A DNA stretch of 64,000 nt from Aricia agestis (lineage: Eukaryota; Arthropoda; Insecta; Lepidoptera; Lycaenidae), in assembly GCF_905147365.1 (NCBI RefSeq), contig NC_056413.1, forward strand, positions 3,364,501 to 3,428,500, given 5' to 3'. Positions 53,373-64,000 of the stretch are shown one piece after another; the first letter of the stretch is position 1, and every line of letters begins with the position of its first letter. The position numbers were made by a program, and so were the translations under genes. Under the pieces are notes generated by a model. It saw only the letters and a list, made by a program, of their open reading frames with translations. It was not told where the DNA came from and did not search any database.

Positions 53373-54161
53373 ATTTATTTACATCACATGGAAATAGGTG
53401 ACGTAAACGAAACAATTCAACACAAAAATCGATCGCGAAAGGAAAAAATACACAACAGTCAACAACAATCACAAAAGTGTCACAAAATGGCACAGATTAC
53501 CTACTAGTAGAGTCTGGCTAGCGAAAGATGAGACTGGAAAAAGGCGGCAAAATCAAAAAATCTACGTATGGCAACCTTGTCTATAGTCGGAATTATAGTT
53601 TTGATACTTGATTATTTATGACAATAATATTATATTTTAGTTTGGATAACTCATTTCAAGAATAAGTTTATTGTTGTTAATTACTTAAAATTTATTTTGC
53701 AATACATTTCATTGTGTTTTGATGTTGACGAAAACTTTTGCATGTTTTTGTCGAAGTATTAAAACTTTTTCTTTATTACTTACCGTACATCATGAAATAT
53801 ATTACAAAATATAATTTAACCAAGCAATTATCTTCATTTTCTTAAACTAAATTGTCACTACTGTTTCTAAGTTTAAATATAATTTAATTTAAATGTTAAA
53901 TAATTTCCTATATTATATTATTACTCGCAAGCGTGATAGATTGTATTAATTACACTCAAATATGTTTATTTAATACATACTTGTACATGCCTCAAACTAA
54001 TAACCCTCCCTTGCAAGTTGATTAAAAACTAAGGATTAAGAGGAGATGAAAAAACAACACAGAAAATCAAAGGTTGCGGATTTTTTTTTCGCATTTTATA
54101 TAAACATTCGAAAGGTTTTTTTATAAAGTTTATTTACAATTGACTAAAATATATAAGTGCA

Positions 54162-54425
54162 TGGGCGTACCCAGGTTCTGGGCCAGGGGGGGGGCAAATT
54201 ACCCAGGTTCTGGTGCCAGGGGGGGCAAATCACCCAGGTTCTGGGCCAGGGGGGGGCAAATCAGATTTTTCATAAGCTAGGTGTTTATAAAGAATAAAAT
54301 ATTAATAATTTTTAGTTGTAAAAATATTGTATTGCAAACAAATGGCAAAAATTCGTTCTTAATTTTTTATTTTTATAGATAAAAGTACTAGATAATATAC
54401 TTAGTAGGGACGTCAACATGATCCA
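54162..54425. mobile_element. hAT-like MITE 'catgggcgtacc', reverse copy, truncated
   Basis: Starts catgggcgtacccaggttct, shows two or three tandem acccaggttctgggcc units, and ends at the mariner relic. Same family as 31234-31467 in reverse. Confidence 0.65.
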
Positions 54426-54735
54426 TCTTGTTGGTAGGGACACGATTCCATTGCTATAAAAATTTTGGGGCTTCTGATGAAAAAACTACGACAAGTGGTT
54501 TTGGCAGCTCTTGTGATGTCAACCTGACACTGCCTAAGGAATCCTGCAGCGATTGAAACAGGTGGAAATCTGAAGGTGCAAGGTCAGTAACTCAGGACTA
54601 TACGGCGGATGCATTAACACCTCCCAGCCAAACTCTCGTAACCACACGCCTTTATTTATGTGGCCTTCTTTTTTAATCCTTTTTAGGGTACAAACACTGA
54701 CATCTGAAAATATGTTCATAAATAAAGTTAGCATT
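54426..54735 (-). pseudogene. Mariner-type transposase relic (C-terminal part)
   Basis: The translated minus strand has REFGWEVLMHPPYSPEL, the conserved FGWxxxxHPPYSPDL block of mariner transposases before the third catalytic residue. Frames around it are broken. It is part of a Tc1/mariner copy within the TIR element. Confidence 0.65.
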
Positions 54736-55655
54736 CAATAACAAGGTTGCTTTCAGGTATTTTTTAGGTAACGTTAGGGTCTTACCGGTCTAAGAAAAAA
54801 TGTCATCAGGGAACTGATTTTGTCTTTAAACACTCTTCTTGGAACATAATATCTCTTTATTTATGCTAGATATTTTAACTTGCATAACTGAATCCTTTGC
54901 ATCATTCATGTTACCTGCAAAACAATAAATTCAATTACATGATAAATAATATTGATTTTAATTAATTGTAATTGAAAGTATCAAAATACTGATACCTGTA
55001 CTTACCAATGCACTGGGGTATTTCATGTAAACAATCTTGTTTTTGTTTAAAAGTTGCATCTTTTACACTTCTTTTTTGTTCGTATTTACTAATCATAGCT
55101 AAAAGCAGTTTTCGAAAATCTCTTTTCAAAGTTTTCGTCACGTTTAAATTGGAAAATCACGTAAACCACAGAAATCAAACAACAGATGCTATAGGTGACA
55201 CTGACGTTAATGACAGTGTTACCATAACCAGTTTTGGAATAAAAAGCCAGTCTCATCTTTCGCTAGCCAGACTCTACTTATATCTATATAAATAAAAGAA
55301 AGTCGTGTTAGTTACACCACTTATAACTCAAGAACGGCAGAACAGATTTGGCTGAAAATTGGTAGGGAGGTAGCTTAGAGCCAGGAGACGGACATAGGAT
55401 ACTTTTTATCCCGTTCGACAGCGTTCCTGTGTGACCTGACATGAAACGTCAGTCACTATAAAACGTGGTATAACAAAAAAGAATCAGACTTGGAATAACA
55501 AAACGAAAATGACAGCTATGTAATTGACGTAAAATGACAGCTATGTAATGACGTATGGATGACAATTTGATATTTGTAAGAAATCAATATTAAAACTATT
55601 TCTATTAAATAAATAATTAACAAGTGGATTGAAGTGAAGTGAAGTTTAATTAATA

Positions 55656-55890
55656 ATGCCGCGACCAAGACGATCGAATCTTTCCCGACAAAGCCGTAAT
55701 GCAAGAAGAATACAAAATACTGCAAATGAAAGGACTGAAGAAGAACAAGAAATTGCACGTGAACAGCGCCGCAATAGTATGGCTCGACTTCGTGCTTCTC
55801 AATCACGAGAGCAAAGTGAAGCAGCCCGTGAAACAGCTCGGTTGGCAATGCAGAATCGTCGAGCGAACAACAGAAGTCAACAAATAGATA
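55656..55890 (+). pseudogene. Helitron replication-protein N-terminal fragment
   Basis: Open frame with ATG. The composition is basic and Arg/Gln-rich. It continues past 55890 into the SINE piece, so the helicase and Rep domains are lost; it cannot be functional. Confidence 0.6.
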
Positions 55891-56024
55891 ATTTGGGAAT
55901 TGGGAAGGGAATAGTTGAGGGTAGGGAAGGGAATAGGGTAGGGGTAAGGGGATTGGGCCTCCGGTAAACTCACTCACTCGGCGAAACACAGCGCAAGCGC
56001 TGTTTCACGCCGGTTTTCTGTGAG
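55890..56024 (-). repeat. SINE fragment inside the Helitron (copy 6)
   Basis: Matches the middle to head of the SINE: ggcctccggtaaactcactc and cagcgcaagcgctgtttcac. Both ends of the SINE are missing. Confidence 0.7.
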
Positions 56025-56154
56025 TTTACTATGATGATAACTATGATTTTCACCTAAACCATTTAATCTATTTTGATGAAATTTGGCATGGAGCTATACT
56101 CATTTTAATCATGGTTAAATCGTCAAGACAGGACAACGTCTGTCGGGTCAGCTA

Positions 56155-56199
56155 GTCATAGACATAATATATACTGTAGGTATATATTATGTCTATGAC
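56155..56199. repeat. Palindrome (45 bp) at the Helitron 3' end
   Basis: gtcatagacataatatatac is mirrored by gtatatattatgtctatgac across a 5-bp centre. It overlaps the CTAGT terminus by two bases. Confidence 0.6.
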
Positions 56200-57278
56200 T
56201 TATATATTCAAGATGGTCACAAAATTAGAAAGTTTTTGACCACAGATTACTAGTATATGTATCTGACATTGACATTGTACATTTTTAACATAGTAGGTAT
56301 ATAGTCTGTGATTTTAAAGTCCTAAACAGAATCGATTTCAATCGAATGTCGCAACTCGCACGCACATTCGCACGCAACTCTTTTTTATATATTTTTTTAA
56401 AGAAGGCAGGTCGCTGTAGCCCTGACGTCACTGCGACCCATGAGGATCTATTGTGAATTTGTGACTCCTTCGCACTAGAGTATCCTCCCCAACCCAATAC
56501 TGCTCATAAATTGAACGATATAGTTGGGGTTGGTGCCACGAATTTCCTCTGTGGATTGATCTGTGCTCGCACTACGCAGTGACAATAATAATTTGTCCTG
56601 ACTCCCTGAGTCCCTCTCCGATCGATGCAAGACGGATCACTCATCAGTCATCACGGAAGACCCATGAAAGACTCCTGGGTACTGAGCCTCTGAGCACAGA
56701 GCAGTGAGTAAGTGACCAGTGACTATGGTCACCCGTCACTGGTCACTACTTGGACGGTGGATCATGGACCATGGTCCATTCCATGGCGTCCATGATCCAA
56801 TGACCATAGACCATAGTCCATAGACAAAATGGATTCGAGACAAAAAAATATATTATCTGTGAAAACTGAAAAAAAGAACAAAAAAAAAAACAAAAAAAAA
56901 GTCTGCATTGCGGAACGCAACTGATTCTTTGTTATGAAATTAGACATTTATTGAGTTTTTATGTATTTTTATTGAAATAATATGTGGGAAAAATTATGTG
57001 AATTTAGAATATCGACGATCGTCATTATGTATTGTGAATAACAGTTATCAAAAACATCGTTTTACAACTGGATATTACGCCATTTTCAGGTTAGTCTATT
57101 TGTTTATTTATAATATATGTGTATGATTCCTTTATTCGTGTGAAAAACACAATATTTCATAAGAAATTTGGGCTTACAATTCAATTCATTTGTAGTGAAA
57201 CTCAAACTAACAACTTGTAGCGAAAACTAATATTTCCATTAAAATAGTGATATATTCAGCAGAGCGAGCCTAGCGCTT
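56200..57278. other. Upstream region of the MBD-R2-like gene
   Basis: No gene or clear TE was found. From 56650 to 56830 there are many short tandem-like atggaccatggtccat/gaccatagacc blocks. An A-rich run lies at 56866-56900. Promoter elements are not apparent. Confidence 0.4.
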
Positions 57279-60200
57279 ATGATGCGTATAAAAACATGTT
57301 GCGTTGAAAAATGTGAATCGTCGGCATCCCGGTCGGAAGATGTAGGTGTAACCTTTCATAAGTTCCCCAAAGACTTCAAGTTACACAGATCATGGCTTGA
57401 AGTTACCCACCATACACCTTGTAGCAATGCTCCCTCGTTTGTTTGCTCCAGACACTTTCGAAAAAACGATTTTAAAGTCTATCAGGATTCAAAATATGTA
57501 CTAAAATCAGGTACCCAGTCTGGGAATGCAATCATAGTAGTTTTGATTTTGGCTTTTACTATTTTCTTTTACTTCATTATTTTATGGTTAAGTGTTCTGT
57601 AAATTTATACTTTTCTAGTATCATGTCTGATTTGAGTTTTGTTAGGTATGTTCATCATGGGTGTAGCCAGGCTTGGGCTCAGGGTGGGGCAGCAGTCAAC
57701 CTACCAAAGCGGCGGGAGCGCTGCTGGTAAAGGAGAACTGTCAAAAATGACGTTTTTGTATAATGGCTTTGTTAGTTCCTTTTTTTCGCCACATTCATTT
57801 AAAGCCTTATTATGGTTGTAGTTAGTTGAAAAGATTTTTCTGTTTAGTTAGGCACCTTATAGGTCAGAGCCAGGGTGGGGTAAGCTCCCCAGCTTGCCCC
57901 AGTGTGGCTACGCCCCTGGGGATGTTGTAGATTTGTGTTCACATTGTGATAAGTTTTGCTATAGTTGATGTAGTAAATATTTTTTCAAAGTTCACCAAAG
58001 TTGTGTGATCCTTACTCCCCGATTCTTTAGAGTTCACATACTTAGTATACTCAGAGCATTGAGACCAAACAAATTTTCTGTTGCAACTTTTCATATATTT
58101 TAACCATGTTTTTCAGATTCTATACCTTCTATATTTACTTGGACACACAAAATGGCAGATACAGAGCAAAAAGACGAAGAATCAAGCAACACACACAATT
58201 CTTCTGGTAGTAGTAAGGAGTCAGAAGAAAATATTGACACTATAATGAAGTTCATGGAACAACAGGACAAAGAAAAGGATGAGAAAAATCAAAATAATGT
58301 AAAATGTAATGATTCTCAGTCAAAAAATATTTCAAGGGGAGGGGAGGGGAGTGCATCTAAAGATGCAGTGAAAGCCGATGTGAAATCAGCAAGTAGTGTC
58401 CTAGATATGTTGATGAGTGAGACAGAAAATAAGATCGAGGCCAAGAAAGAAATAAAGACAACCCCAAAACCGAGCCCTACCTCTGGGGATAAAGGTACAT
58501 ACAAAAATTATATTATTATATTATAATATTATTATTCTATAAAATACTAATTAAAATTATCTTGCAGGAAGTGTAGCTTTATCGGTGGGGTCTAAGGTAG
58601 AAGCCAGAGACTATGCCAATGTATGGAATGCCGCAGAAATATTAGAAGTTGATTGTGATGAAATGGAAGTTTTGGTTCACTATGATAGTCTTGCTAACAA
58701 GTAAGTTTTTTCTCTTCTATTCTTCTTCTAGATTTAGCTAGTATAGGTCTACCAGGATCTGATGGCAAAAAGTGAGAAATGAAATTGACTCTAGCAATAC
58801 CAGGGTAATTGAAATAAAACATTTGATCCTTTTTTAGGGTTCCTTACCCAAAGGGTAAAATCGGGACCCTATTACTGAGACTTCAATGTCTGTTCGTGTG
58901 TCCGTCTGTCTCCAGGCTGTAACTCAAAAACCGCTATAGCTAGAATTCTGAATTTTTAAAAAAAAAAAATTATTTTTTTATTAAATAAGGGGGCAAACGA
59001 GCAAACGGGTCACCTGATGGTAAGCAACTACCGTCGCCCATGGACACTAGCAACATCAGGAGAGCTGCAGGTGCGTTGCCGGCCTTTTAAGAGGGAATAC
59101 GCTCTTTTCTTGAAGGTTTGCAGGTCGTATCGGTCCGGAAATACTGCTGGTGACAGTTCATTCCAGAGTTTTACAGTGCGCGGCAGAAAGTTACGCGAAA
59201 AACGCACTGTGGAAGACTGCCACTCATCAAGGTGATGAGGATGGTATGTTTTTCGCGTGGGACGATAGCGAAAAGTTGCAGGTGGTATGATTCCGAACAA
59301 TTTCTCAGAGCACTCCCCGTGATACAACCGATAGAGGATGCAGAGTGAAGCTACATCTTGGCGTAATTCCAGGGGGTCCAAGCTGTTTGAAACACTATGG
59401 CAGTCAACAATTCGAGCAGCCCTTCGTTGGATACGATCCAGAGGGAGCAGTTGGTATTTTGGCGCCCCTGCCCAGAGATGAGAACAATATTCCATATGAG
59501 GCCGAACCTGCGCCTTGTAGAGTTGTAGGCGTTGGTCTGGACTGAAGTACTGTCTCGCTCTGTTAAGAACACCAAGCTTCTTCGAGGCTAATTTGGCCTT
59601 ACCCTCAAGATGATATCGGAACTGGACTTCGCTCGATATGTTGACGCCAAGTATCTCAATGCTAGGGGAGATGGTTAAAGATGTGCCCTCGAAACGAGGA
59701 TAAACGACCATTGGTGACTTTTTAGTGGTGAACGCGCACACTTGTGTCTTGGTGGGGTTGAATTGGACTAAGTTACGTCTACCCTATTCAGAGACCTTCT
59801 CCAATGAATTCTCCACCTTAGACACAAGTTCGTTTCGACTCTCAGTGACATTTTGCCGAGAAATATTAGGGGAGCTGGTATATACAGCATCACCTGTACT
59901 ATCATCCGCATAGCACTAAATGCCATTGGTTTGTAACATGTCATTGATATGCAGTATGAATAGAGTAGGCGATAGTACACAGCCCTGAGGGACACTAGCA
60001 TTAACAGACTGAGTTTCCGAGCATTCGCCGTCAACTACGACCTTTATGCTTCTGTCTGCTAAGAAACTAGTGACCCACTTACATAATTTCTCGGGCAGCC
60101 CATATGATGGAAGCTTTGATAGCAGCGCTTTATGCCAAACCCGATCAAAGGCCTTCGCAATATCCAAACTAACAGCCAATGCCTCTCCCTTCGACTCAAT

Positions 60201-63024
60201 TGCCTGAGCCCAACCATGAGTCAGGTATGCCAAGAGATCACCAGCCGAGCGACCCTTACCGTATTGTTTGTCGCTTAGCAATCCCTGGCCGTCCAAGTAT
60301 CGAAGAAGCTGGCTATTGATAATGGATTCCATTATTTTCGAGAAGAGAGAGGTTATAGCGATTGGTCTGTAGTTGGAAGGATTTGAGCGGTCACCTTTTT
60401 TGGGGATCGGGTGCACCAAGGCTGTTCCAGGAAGCCGGGACGATGCCAGTGGAATAGGAGAGCCGAAAAAGACGCGCCAAGACTGAAGCCAACTCTGGAG
60501 CACACTTTTTCAACACAATAGGCGGGATTCCGTCAGGCCCACTCGACTTTTGGATATCAAGGGAACAGAGGGCTTTTCGCACTGAGCGCTGATGAAACCG
60601 AATATCCGACATGATGCTCGTGCATCGCGGTATGGTCGGCGGTTTCTGCCCCCGTCATCCAGGGTCGAGTTTGACGCAAAGAGCTTGCCCAGAAGATCGG
60701 CTTTGTCCTTTGCGTCCTGGGCCAACGATCCATTTCCTACGTGTAGGGATGGTAGGGTTGGCTTGCAGAAATTTCCTTCAATAGCTTCGGCCAGAGACCA
60801 GAATGCACGGGTTCCCGAGGGGAGGCACTCAAGTTTCTTGCCAATTCTATTGACGTGCTGTTGCTTTGCCCGAGTAATCTCTTTCTTGAGGGACCTAGAG
60901 GCAAGGTTGTACTCCTTTTTATATATGCTGGTATTTAAATCCCGAGCAGACACTGCGTTGACACAGGATTGGTAAGCTTCCGGCGAGAAGCTTTTTTGGG
61001 GGATGAACCAAACCAGGGACGAAATCTGCCGCCAGTTGGCACTACAGTGGTCGGAATGAAAAGTTCCATCCCCTGCATCACCACATCGGCAACAGAGTTG
61101 GCAGTGTTGTCGGGACCATCCGGCGAGAAGCACACGTGCTCCCAAGGATAGGATGCAAAAAACGACCGCATCCCATCCCAGTCTGCTGACTTGTAGTGCC
61201 ACACACGACGGTATTTAACAGCGCGCTGTCTTAACACCGTTGTAAGTGGCACAGAACTCCTAACAAGGCAATGATCCGATGAACCAAGTGGTGCGGTTAC
61301 GGATATTTGGTAGCCGTCAGGATTTGAAGTCAGTAGGAGGTCCAACAAGGAAGGATTCTGACCATCCACATCTGGGATTCGCGTAGGCGTAGTAACCAGT
61401 TGTGTCAAGTCGTTCGCAAGGGCAAAGTTACAGACAGATCTCCCCGCGTGATCAGTTTTACTGGAATTGAGCCAGTCGGCGTGGTGGGCATTAAAGTCGC
61501 CAAGTATTATGATCTCTGCGGATGGGATCTGCTGCTGCACAAAATCTGAAGCAGCTTGCAGGTGCTCCAAATTTTCGCAGATTGTGTAGATCTGTTGCCG
61601 CTATAACAACAAATACCTACTAAAAACAAAATAAAATTGATATTTAAGGGGGGCTCTCATACAACAAACATGATTTTTTTGGCCTTTGCTCTATATCAAT
61701 AATGACAACAGGTAGGTACTCGAATTTCTCAAAGTCCTTAATTATATGTGTACTTTAATATTTAATAATAATATTAAAATAATATATAAAATTAAAGGGG
61801 GCTCCCATACAAAAAACACAATTTTTGCCTAATTTTGGTCTATAATGGTACGGAACCCAACGTGCGCGAGTCCAACTCGCACTTGGCCGATTATTTTTTC
61901 TTATAGTGGCTGATTCTGTGTGTGAAACATGCAAATATAAAAATTTATCCAATGATCAAGGATATTTTTTGAAAATCTGCCATCCAAATTTGCCATCAGA
62001 TCCTGGTAGACCTATACTTCTTTTTTGCGCTTGTGTCCCCTATAGACCTGGAATGAATGAATCTCCTTGTTTAAGATTAAATCCTGAATCATTTCATCGC
62101 AATTGATTCAATAGTGAAAACAAAATTGTATAGACTTTGTATAAATTATACTACATATTTTAAAAGATTGCATTTTTATGAAAAAGAAACAGAAAGAAAT
62201 TTATTAAATTCATGCTGTAAAAAATTAAAAATTATTATTGCTTGAAATGCATTATGCAATGCTTTTGTGTACATGCAGTTATCTGTTAATTAAAAAAAAA
62301 AAGGTAATTATGTCATGATGGTGGTGTTGTCATGGTAACTTTGTTAGTTATTATAAATGTTTACTGTGTTTGCACATAAAAGTTCACATTTATTTTATTC
62401 ATTTTATGATATAAATTTAATAGGAGGTATGTTTATAATTTATATTACTTTATTTTTATTTAATAAATAATAAAAAAAATATATATATTTTCAAATTTTG
62501 AATATAGAATTAGAGCGCCAATTAAGTCAATGGTCATTCAATGGAATTTTACAATTCTAACATTATTTTCAAATTTCAATACAGAACACCTAAAATAAAA
62601 GAGTACATAGAACTTATGTATGTATTAAAATTGCATCTTTACAGGTTATAATATACAGGTTATAAAACAATGTTATAATATGATGTATAAAAAGCTAATT
62701 ATTTTTAATTAATTAATATATATAAATTATTGTGAGTAAATTTTGGTTATCTTTGGAAGAAAACTTGCTAATGATGAAACAAATTTATTATTTTTAGGCC
62801 TGATGAGTGGATCAGTGTGAGCAGCTCTAGACTGAGACCATTTAGTGTAAAATCTATTGTCCGACCACAAACTACACCTGTTTCTCACATCGCAGAGAAA
62901 ATCACCAAAGAAGAAATGCCAGAAGATAAATTAAAACCAACATTTGCTATTGGGGAAAGATGCCTGGCACGGTGGAGGGACAATCGGCGCTTTGTTGCCA
63001 CTATAAAACAAGTAATGGAGAATG
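57279..63024 (+). CDS. MBD-R2: MBD-R2-like chromatin protein, 5' part (THAP and Tudor domains); runs past the right edge
   Basis: Chromatin reader of the NSL acetyltransferase complex in flies. Visible exons: 57279-57510, 58117-58494, 58568-58700 and 62798-63024, with phases that fit. Exon 1 is a C2CH THAP zinc finger: CCVEKC at 7-12, FHKFP, Trp39 and CSRHF (Cys56, His59). Joining exon 2 makes LKSDSIPSIF, the usual end of a THAP domain. A low-complexity acidic/Ser stretch follows, then Tudor-like blocks VGSKVEARDYANVWNAAEIL ... KPDEWISVSSSRLRP and FAIGERCLARWRDNRRFVAT, as in PHF20/MBD-R2. The MBD and PHD parts must lie outside the window. ATGs at 57279 and 57282 are both possible starts. Intron 3 (58701-62797) holds a nested transposon stack; intron 1 holds a hAT-like piece. 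Confidence 0.9.
57656..57918. mobile_element. hAT-like MITE in MBD-R2 intron 1
   Basis: The ends catgggtgtagccagg and tggctacgcccctg are inverted repeats, with aligned cagggtgggg/ggggc blocks nearby. The target duplication could not be recognised. Confidence 0.55.
58959..61571 (-). mobile_element. 5'-truncated jockey/CR1-like LINE, decayed
   Basis: In element orientation: endonuclease C-terminal half (61570-60935), linker, RT (about 60612-59916 and onward), C-terminal region (59741-59028), and a tail identical in type to the SINE tail, with a T-rich plus-strand end at about 58966-58985. The left flank ends gaatttt and the right flank starts aatttt, a possible short target duplication. The ORF has several frameshifts and an early TAG. 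Confidence 0.85.
59028..61570 (-). pseudogene. LINE ORF2 relic: endonuclease, RT and C-terminus in several frames
   Basis: The endonuclease part has IIILGDFNAHHADWLNSS and GSSDHCLVRS. The RT has YRPIAITSLFSKIMESII, LDIAKAFDRVWH and SVPQGCVLSPTLFILHINDM. A TAG stands just before the catalytic CYADD codons at about 59913. The C-terminal part has KYQLLPLDRIQRRAARIVDC and RNFLPRTVKLWNELSP. Frame changes near 60960 and 60500 also break the ORF, so no functional protein is possible. I do not reconstruct it. Confidence 0.8.
62013..62797. other. MBD-R2 intron 3, 3' part; nothing recognised
   Basis: Very AT-rich, with no repeat ends or ORF. Confidence 0.5.
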
Positions 63025-63097
63025 GTAAGTGTACAAAGCAGCTTTGAATATTTAGATTTTTGAGAAAGAAAAAGAAAAGTTATTTACCATCTTTACC

Positions 63098-63412
63098 ACA
63101 GACATAGATCAAGATAGATACCGCATGTATATGTACTTCACGTCCCATATCGCGTTCCCAAACGACGAGCAATGCCCGTCTTTCGAAAGTGTTCTTTAGT
63201 CTGCTATCGAAATTGGACGTCAATCGGAATTTTAAAAATGCCTAAATGTCTAAAAGTGCTGTGTTGAGCTGTAGAAATTCAAATAGAAATGTTGGTCTAG
63301 ATAATGGACACGTTTCTTATCATCGGTATGTCACAGTAGTCAGGAAAAAAGTGGCACGCTCGTTTTTATACAAATGGAGCGAAATGCGGTATCTATCTTG
63401 ATCTATGTCTGT
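63098..63412. mobile_element. MITE with THAP-like ORF remnant, P-element-like
   Basis: The ends acagacatagatcaagatag and ctatcttgatctatgtctgt are inverted repeats that continue to ataccgcat/atgcggtat. The flanks atctttacc on both sides (63089-63097 and about 63414-63422) suggest an 8-9-bp duplication. A plus-strand ATG near 63251 opens MSKSAVLSCRNSNRNVGLDN and HVSYHR, which resembles the start of a THAP domain (the first Cys is missing). It lies in MBD-R2 intron 4. Confidence 0.65.
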
Positions 63413-63430
63413 TATCTTTACCATGTATAA

Positions 63431-63956
63431 GGGGGATATTAGATTATCATATATATTGGATCCGAGATCATTGAGTCAATAATATTGGATAATGTAATAT
63501 AGACATATGATTAATTTCTTCCTTGATCATAGATTTTTGACATTTGCTGAGAGATTAGATCCAATACGGTCATAGAAATAGGTGTTGCCAGTTATTTAAT
63601 ATAAAAAAGAGTTTTTAATTTCTTGTTCGTTAATATGTTTCAAATAATGTAATGTAATTATTTTTCGAATTATATACTTGGATAATCTTGCTGAAATAAC
63701 AAAAAACAAGCCATATTAAAAATGACGATGTCTTTTGACACATCGAATTCTCTGAGATCTAGTAACCCTGACGTAAACTCCCCTGTCAGCGTTAGCGCTC
63801 TCCATTGGCATTTGGCTATTGAAACCACATATGACGTAAAATAGGATCAATGAAATATGGTAATGTAATATGCAGATATGATCAAATGATCATATATATT
63901 GGATCCTATATATGATCATAGAAATGATCCAATATAAATGATAATGTAATACCCCC
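63431..63956. mobile_element. TIR element, copy 2 of the 8020-8545 family (TAA duplication)
   Basis: The ends gggggatattagattatcat and atgataatgtaatacccc are flanked by TAA (63428-63430 and 63957-63959), as expected for PIF/Harbinger. The interior is close to copy 1 over most of its length. Confidence 0.8.
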
Positions 63957-64000
63957 TAACTAAAACTAATCTTTTAACATTTTCATAAAACTTTAGGTTC

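Larger units (their letters stand above)
53508..55276. mobile_element. TIR element (1.77 kb) with perfect 30-bp inverted ends
   Basis: The left end tagagtctggctagcgaaag and the right end ctttcgctagccagactcta are exact inverted repeats that continue for 30 bp. The interior has no full transposase; it holds a reverse hAT-like MITE piece and a mariner relic. It lies directly upstream of SGSM3 and abuts a Helitron on the other side. Confidence 0.8.
55283..56156 (+). mobile_element. Helitron with N-terminal part of its replication ORF and an internal SINE piece
   Basis: Begins tctatataaataaaagaaag and ends gtcgggtcagctagt; Helitrons end in CTAG-type sequence and insert between A and T. It starts a few bases after the TIR element ends. 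An ORF of about 80 codons (55656-55890) starts MPRPRRSNLSRQSRNARRIQ and has ARETARLAMQNRRANNRSQQ. It resembles the N-terminal, arginine-rich start of lepidopteran Helitron Rep/helicase proteins, but nothing after it is coding. Confidence 0.75.
58838..61892 (+). repeat. 'ggttccgta' repeat, interrupted
   Basis: The 5' part 58838-58958 (agggttccttacccaaaggg ... ctgtaactcaaaaacc) and the 3' part 61572-61892 (agatctgttgccgctataac ... cgcacttggccga) are one repeat split by the LINE. Confidence 0.75.
58745..62012. mobile_element. Nested TIR element: outer 28-bp TIRs, inner 'ggttccgta' repeat and a LINE insertion
   Basis: The outer ends gtataggtctaccaggatct and agatcctggtagacctatac are exact inverted repeats (28 bp in full). 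Inside them a ggttccgta repeat starts at about 58838 and ends at 61892; that repeat is itself split by a LINE at 58959-61571. The segment between the repeat end and the right TIR (61895-61985) matches 49871-49960 in reverse. The whole stack lies in MBD-R2 intron 3. Confidence 0.75.

Noticed and set aside
51526..53397. Plus-strand ORFs within SGSM3
   Set aside because: Antisense shadows; the minus strand has end-to-end family similarity.
57639..57821. 60-codon ORF in MBD-R2 intron 1
   Set aside because: It lies in the hAT-like MITE and lacks similarity.
61906..62106. 66-codon ORF at the right TIR of the nested element
   Set aside because: It covers the TIR and its flank; the same sequence at 49871-50635 is not open.

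Overview
This window is nuclear DNA of an insect, almost certainly a lepidopteran (moth or butterfly). It is AT-rich, its genes have short exons and GT-AG introns, and its interspersed repeats are of kinds common in moths and butterflies: Lep1-type and other Helitron ends, a SINE that shares its 3' end with a LINE, abundant TIR/MITE elements, and the 'ggttccgta ... cgcacttggccgg' repeat. The encoded proteins look like insect orthologues, including an MBD-R2 gene with an N-terminal THAP domain. Nothing bacterial or viral was seen.

Host genes from left to right: (1) the 3' six exons of an SLC19-type thiamine/folate-family transporter, + strand, <360-7298. (2) A 60-aa SMCO4-like membrane microprotein, - strand, 10342-10524. 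(3) A four-exon PLPP6-like PAP2 lipid phosphatase, - strand, 21998-23225. (4) RpL10A, + strand, 34894-36721, with its start codon split by an intron. (5) FANCD2, - strand, 37530-41561, one 1343-codon exon that converges on RpL10A. (6) Mitochondrial ribosomal protein S14, + strand, 42921-45434, divergent from FANCD2. (7) RpLP1, - strand, 46439-47527. (8) SGSM3 (TBC-SH3-RUN), - strand, 50985-53372, also one exon. (9) The 5' part of MBD-R2 (THAP and two Tudor-like domains), + strand, 57279 to beyond the right edge.

The space between and inside these genes is a dense, multiply nested transposon landscape. Main items: a copia-type LTR element with apparently identical LTRs and an internal rearrangement (11545-14530); a full-length non-LTR retrotransposon with both ORFs open and a target-site duplication (about 23566-29089); hAT elements with 8-bp duplications, one nested in another (18897-21434 holding 20333-20731; 46750-46915; 47747-49623); long-TIR elements at 43434-44986 and 53508-55276; a Helitron with a piece of its replication-gene N-terminus (55283-56156); a 5'-truncated jockey/CR1-like LINE inside a repeat inside another TIR element, all in an MBD-R2 intron (58745-62012); and a P-like MITE with a THAP-like remnant (63098-63412). 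More than a dozen small foldback or TIR elements fill the rest.

The genes do not form one pathway. Three encode ribosomal proteins, two act in the nucleus (FANCD2 in crosslink repair, MBD-R2 in chromatin) and three act at or on membranes. The most notable observations are the loss of the catalytic arginine finger in SGSM3 (Gln206), the chimeric copia element that looks like a product of template switching, the intact LINE, the mirrored SINE pair inside a hAT element, and the THAP-remnant MITE inside a THAP gene. Domain and orthologue calls were made by eye from remembered family signatures; no search was run.
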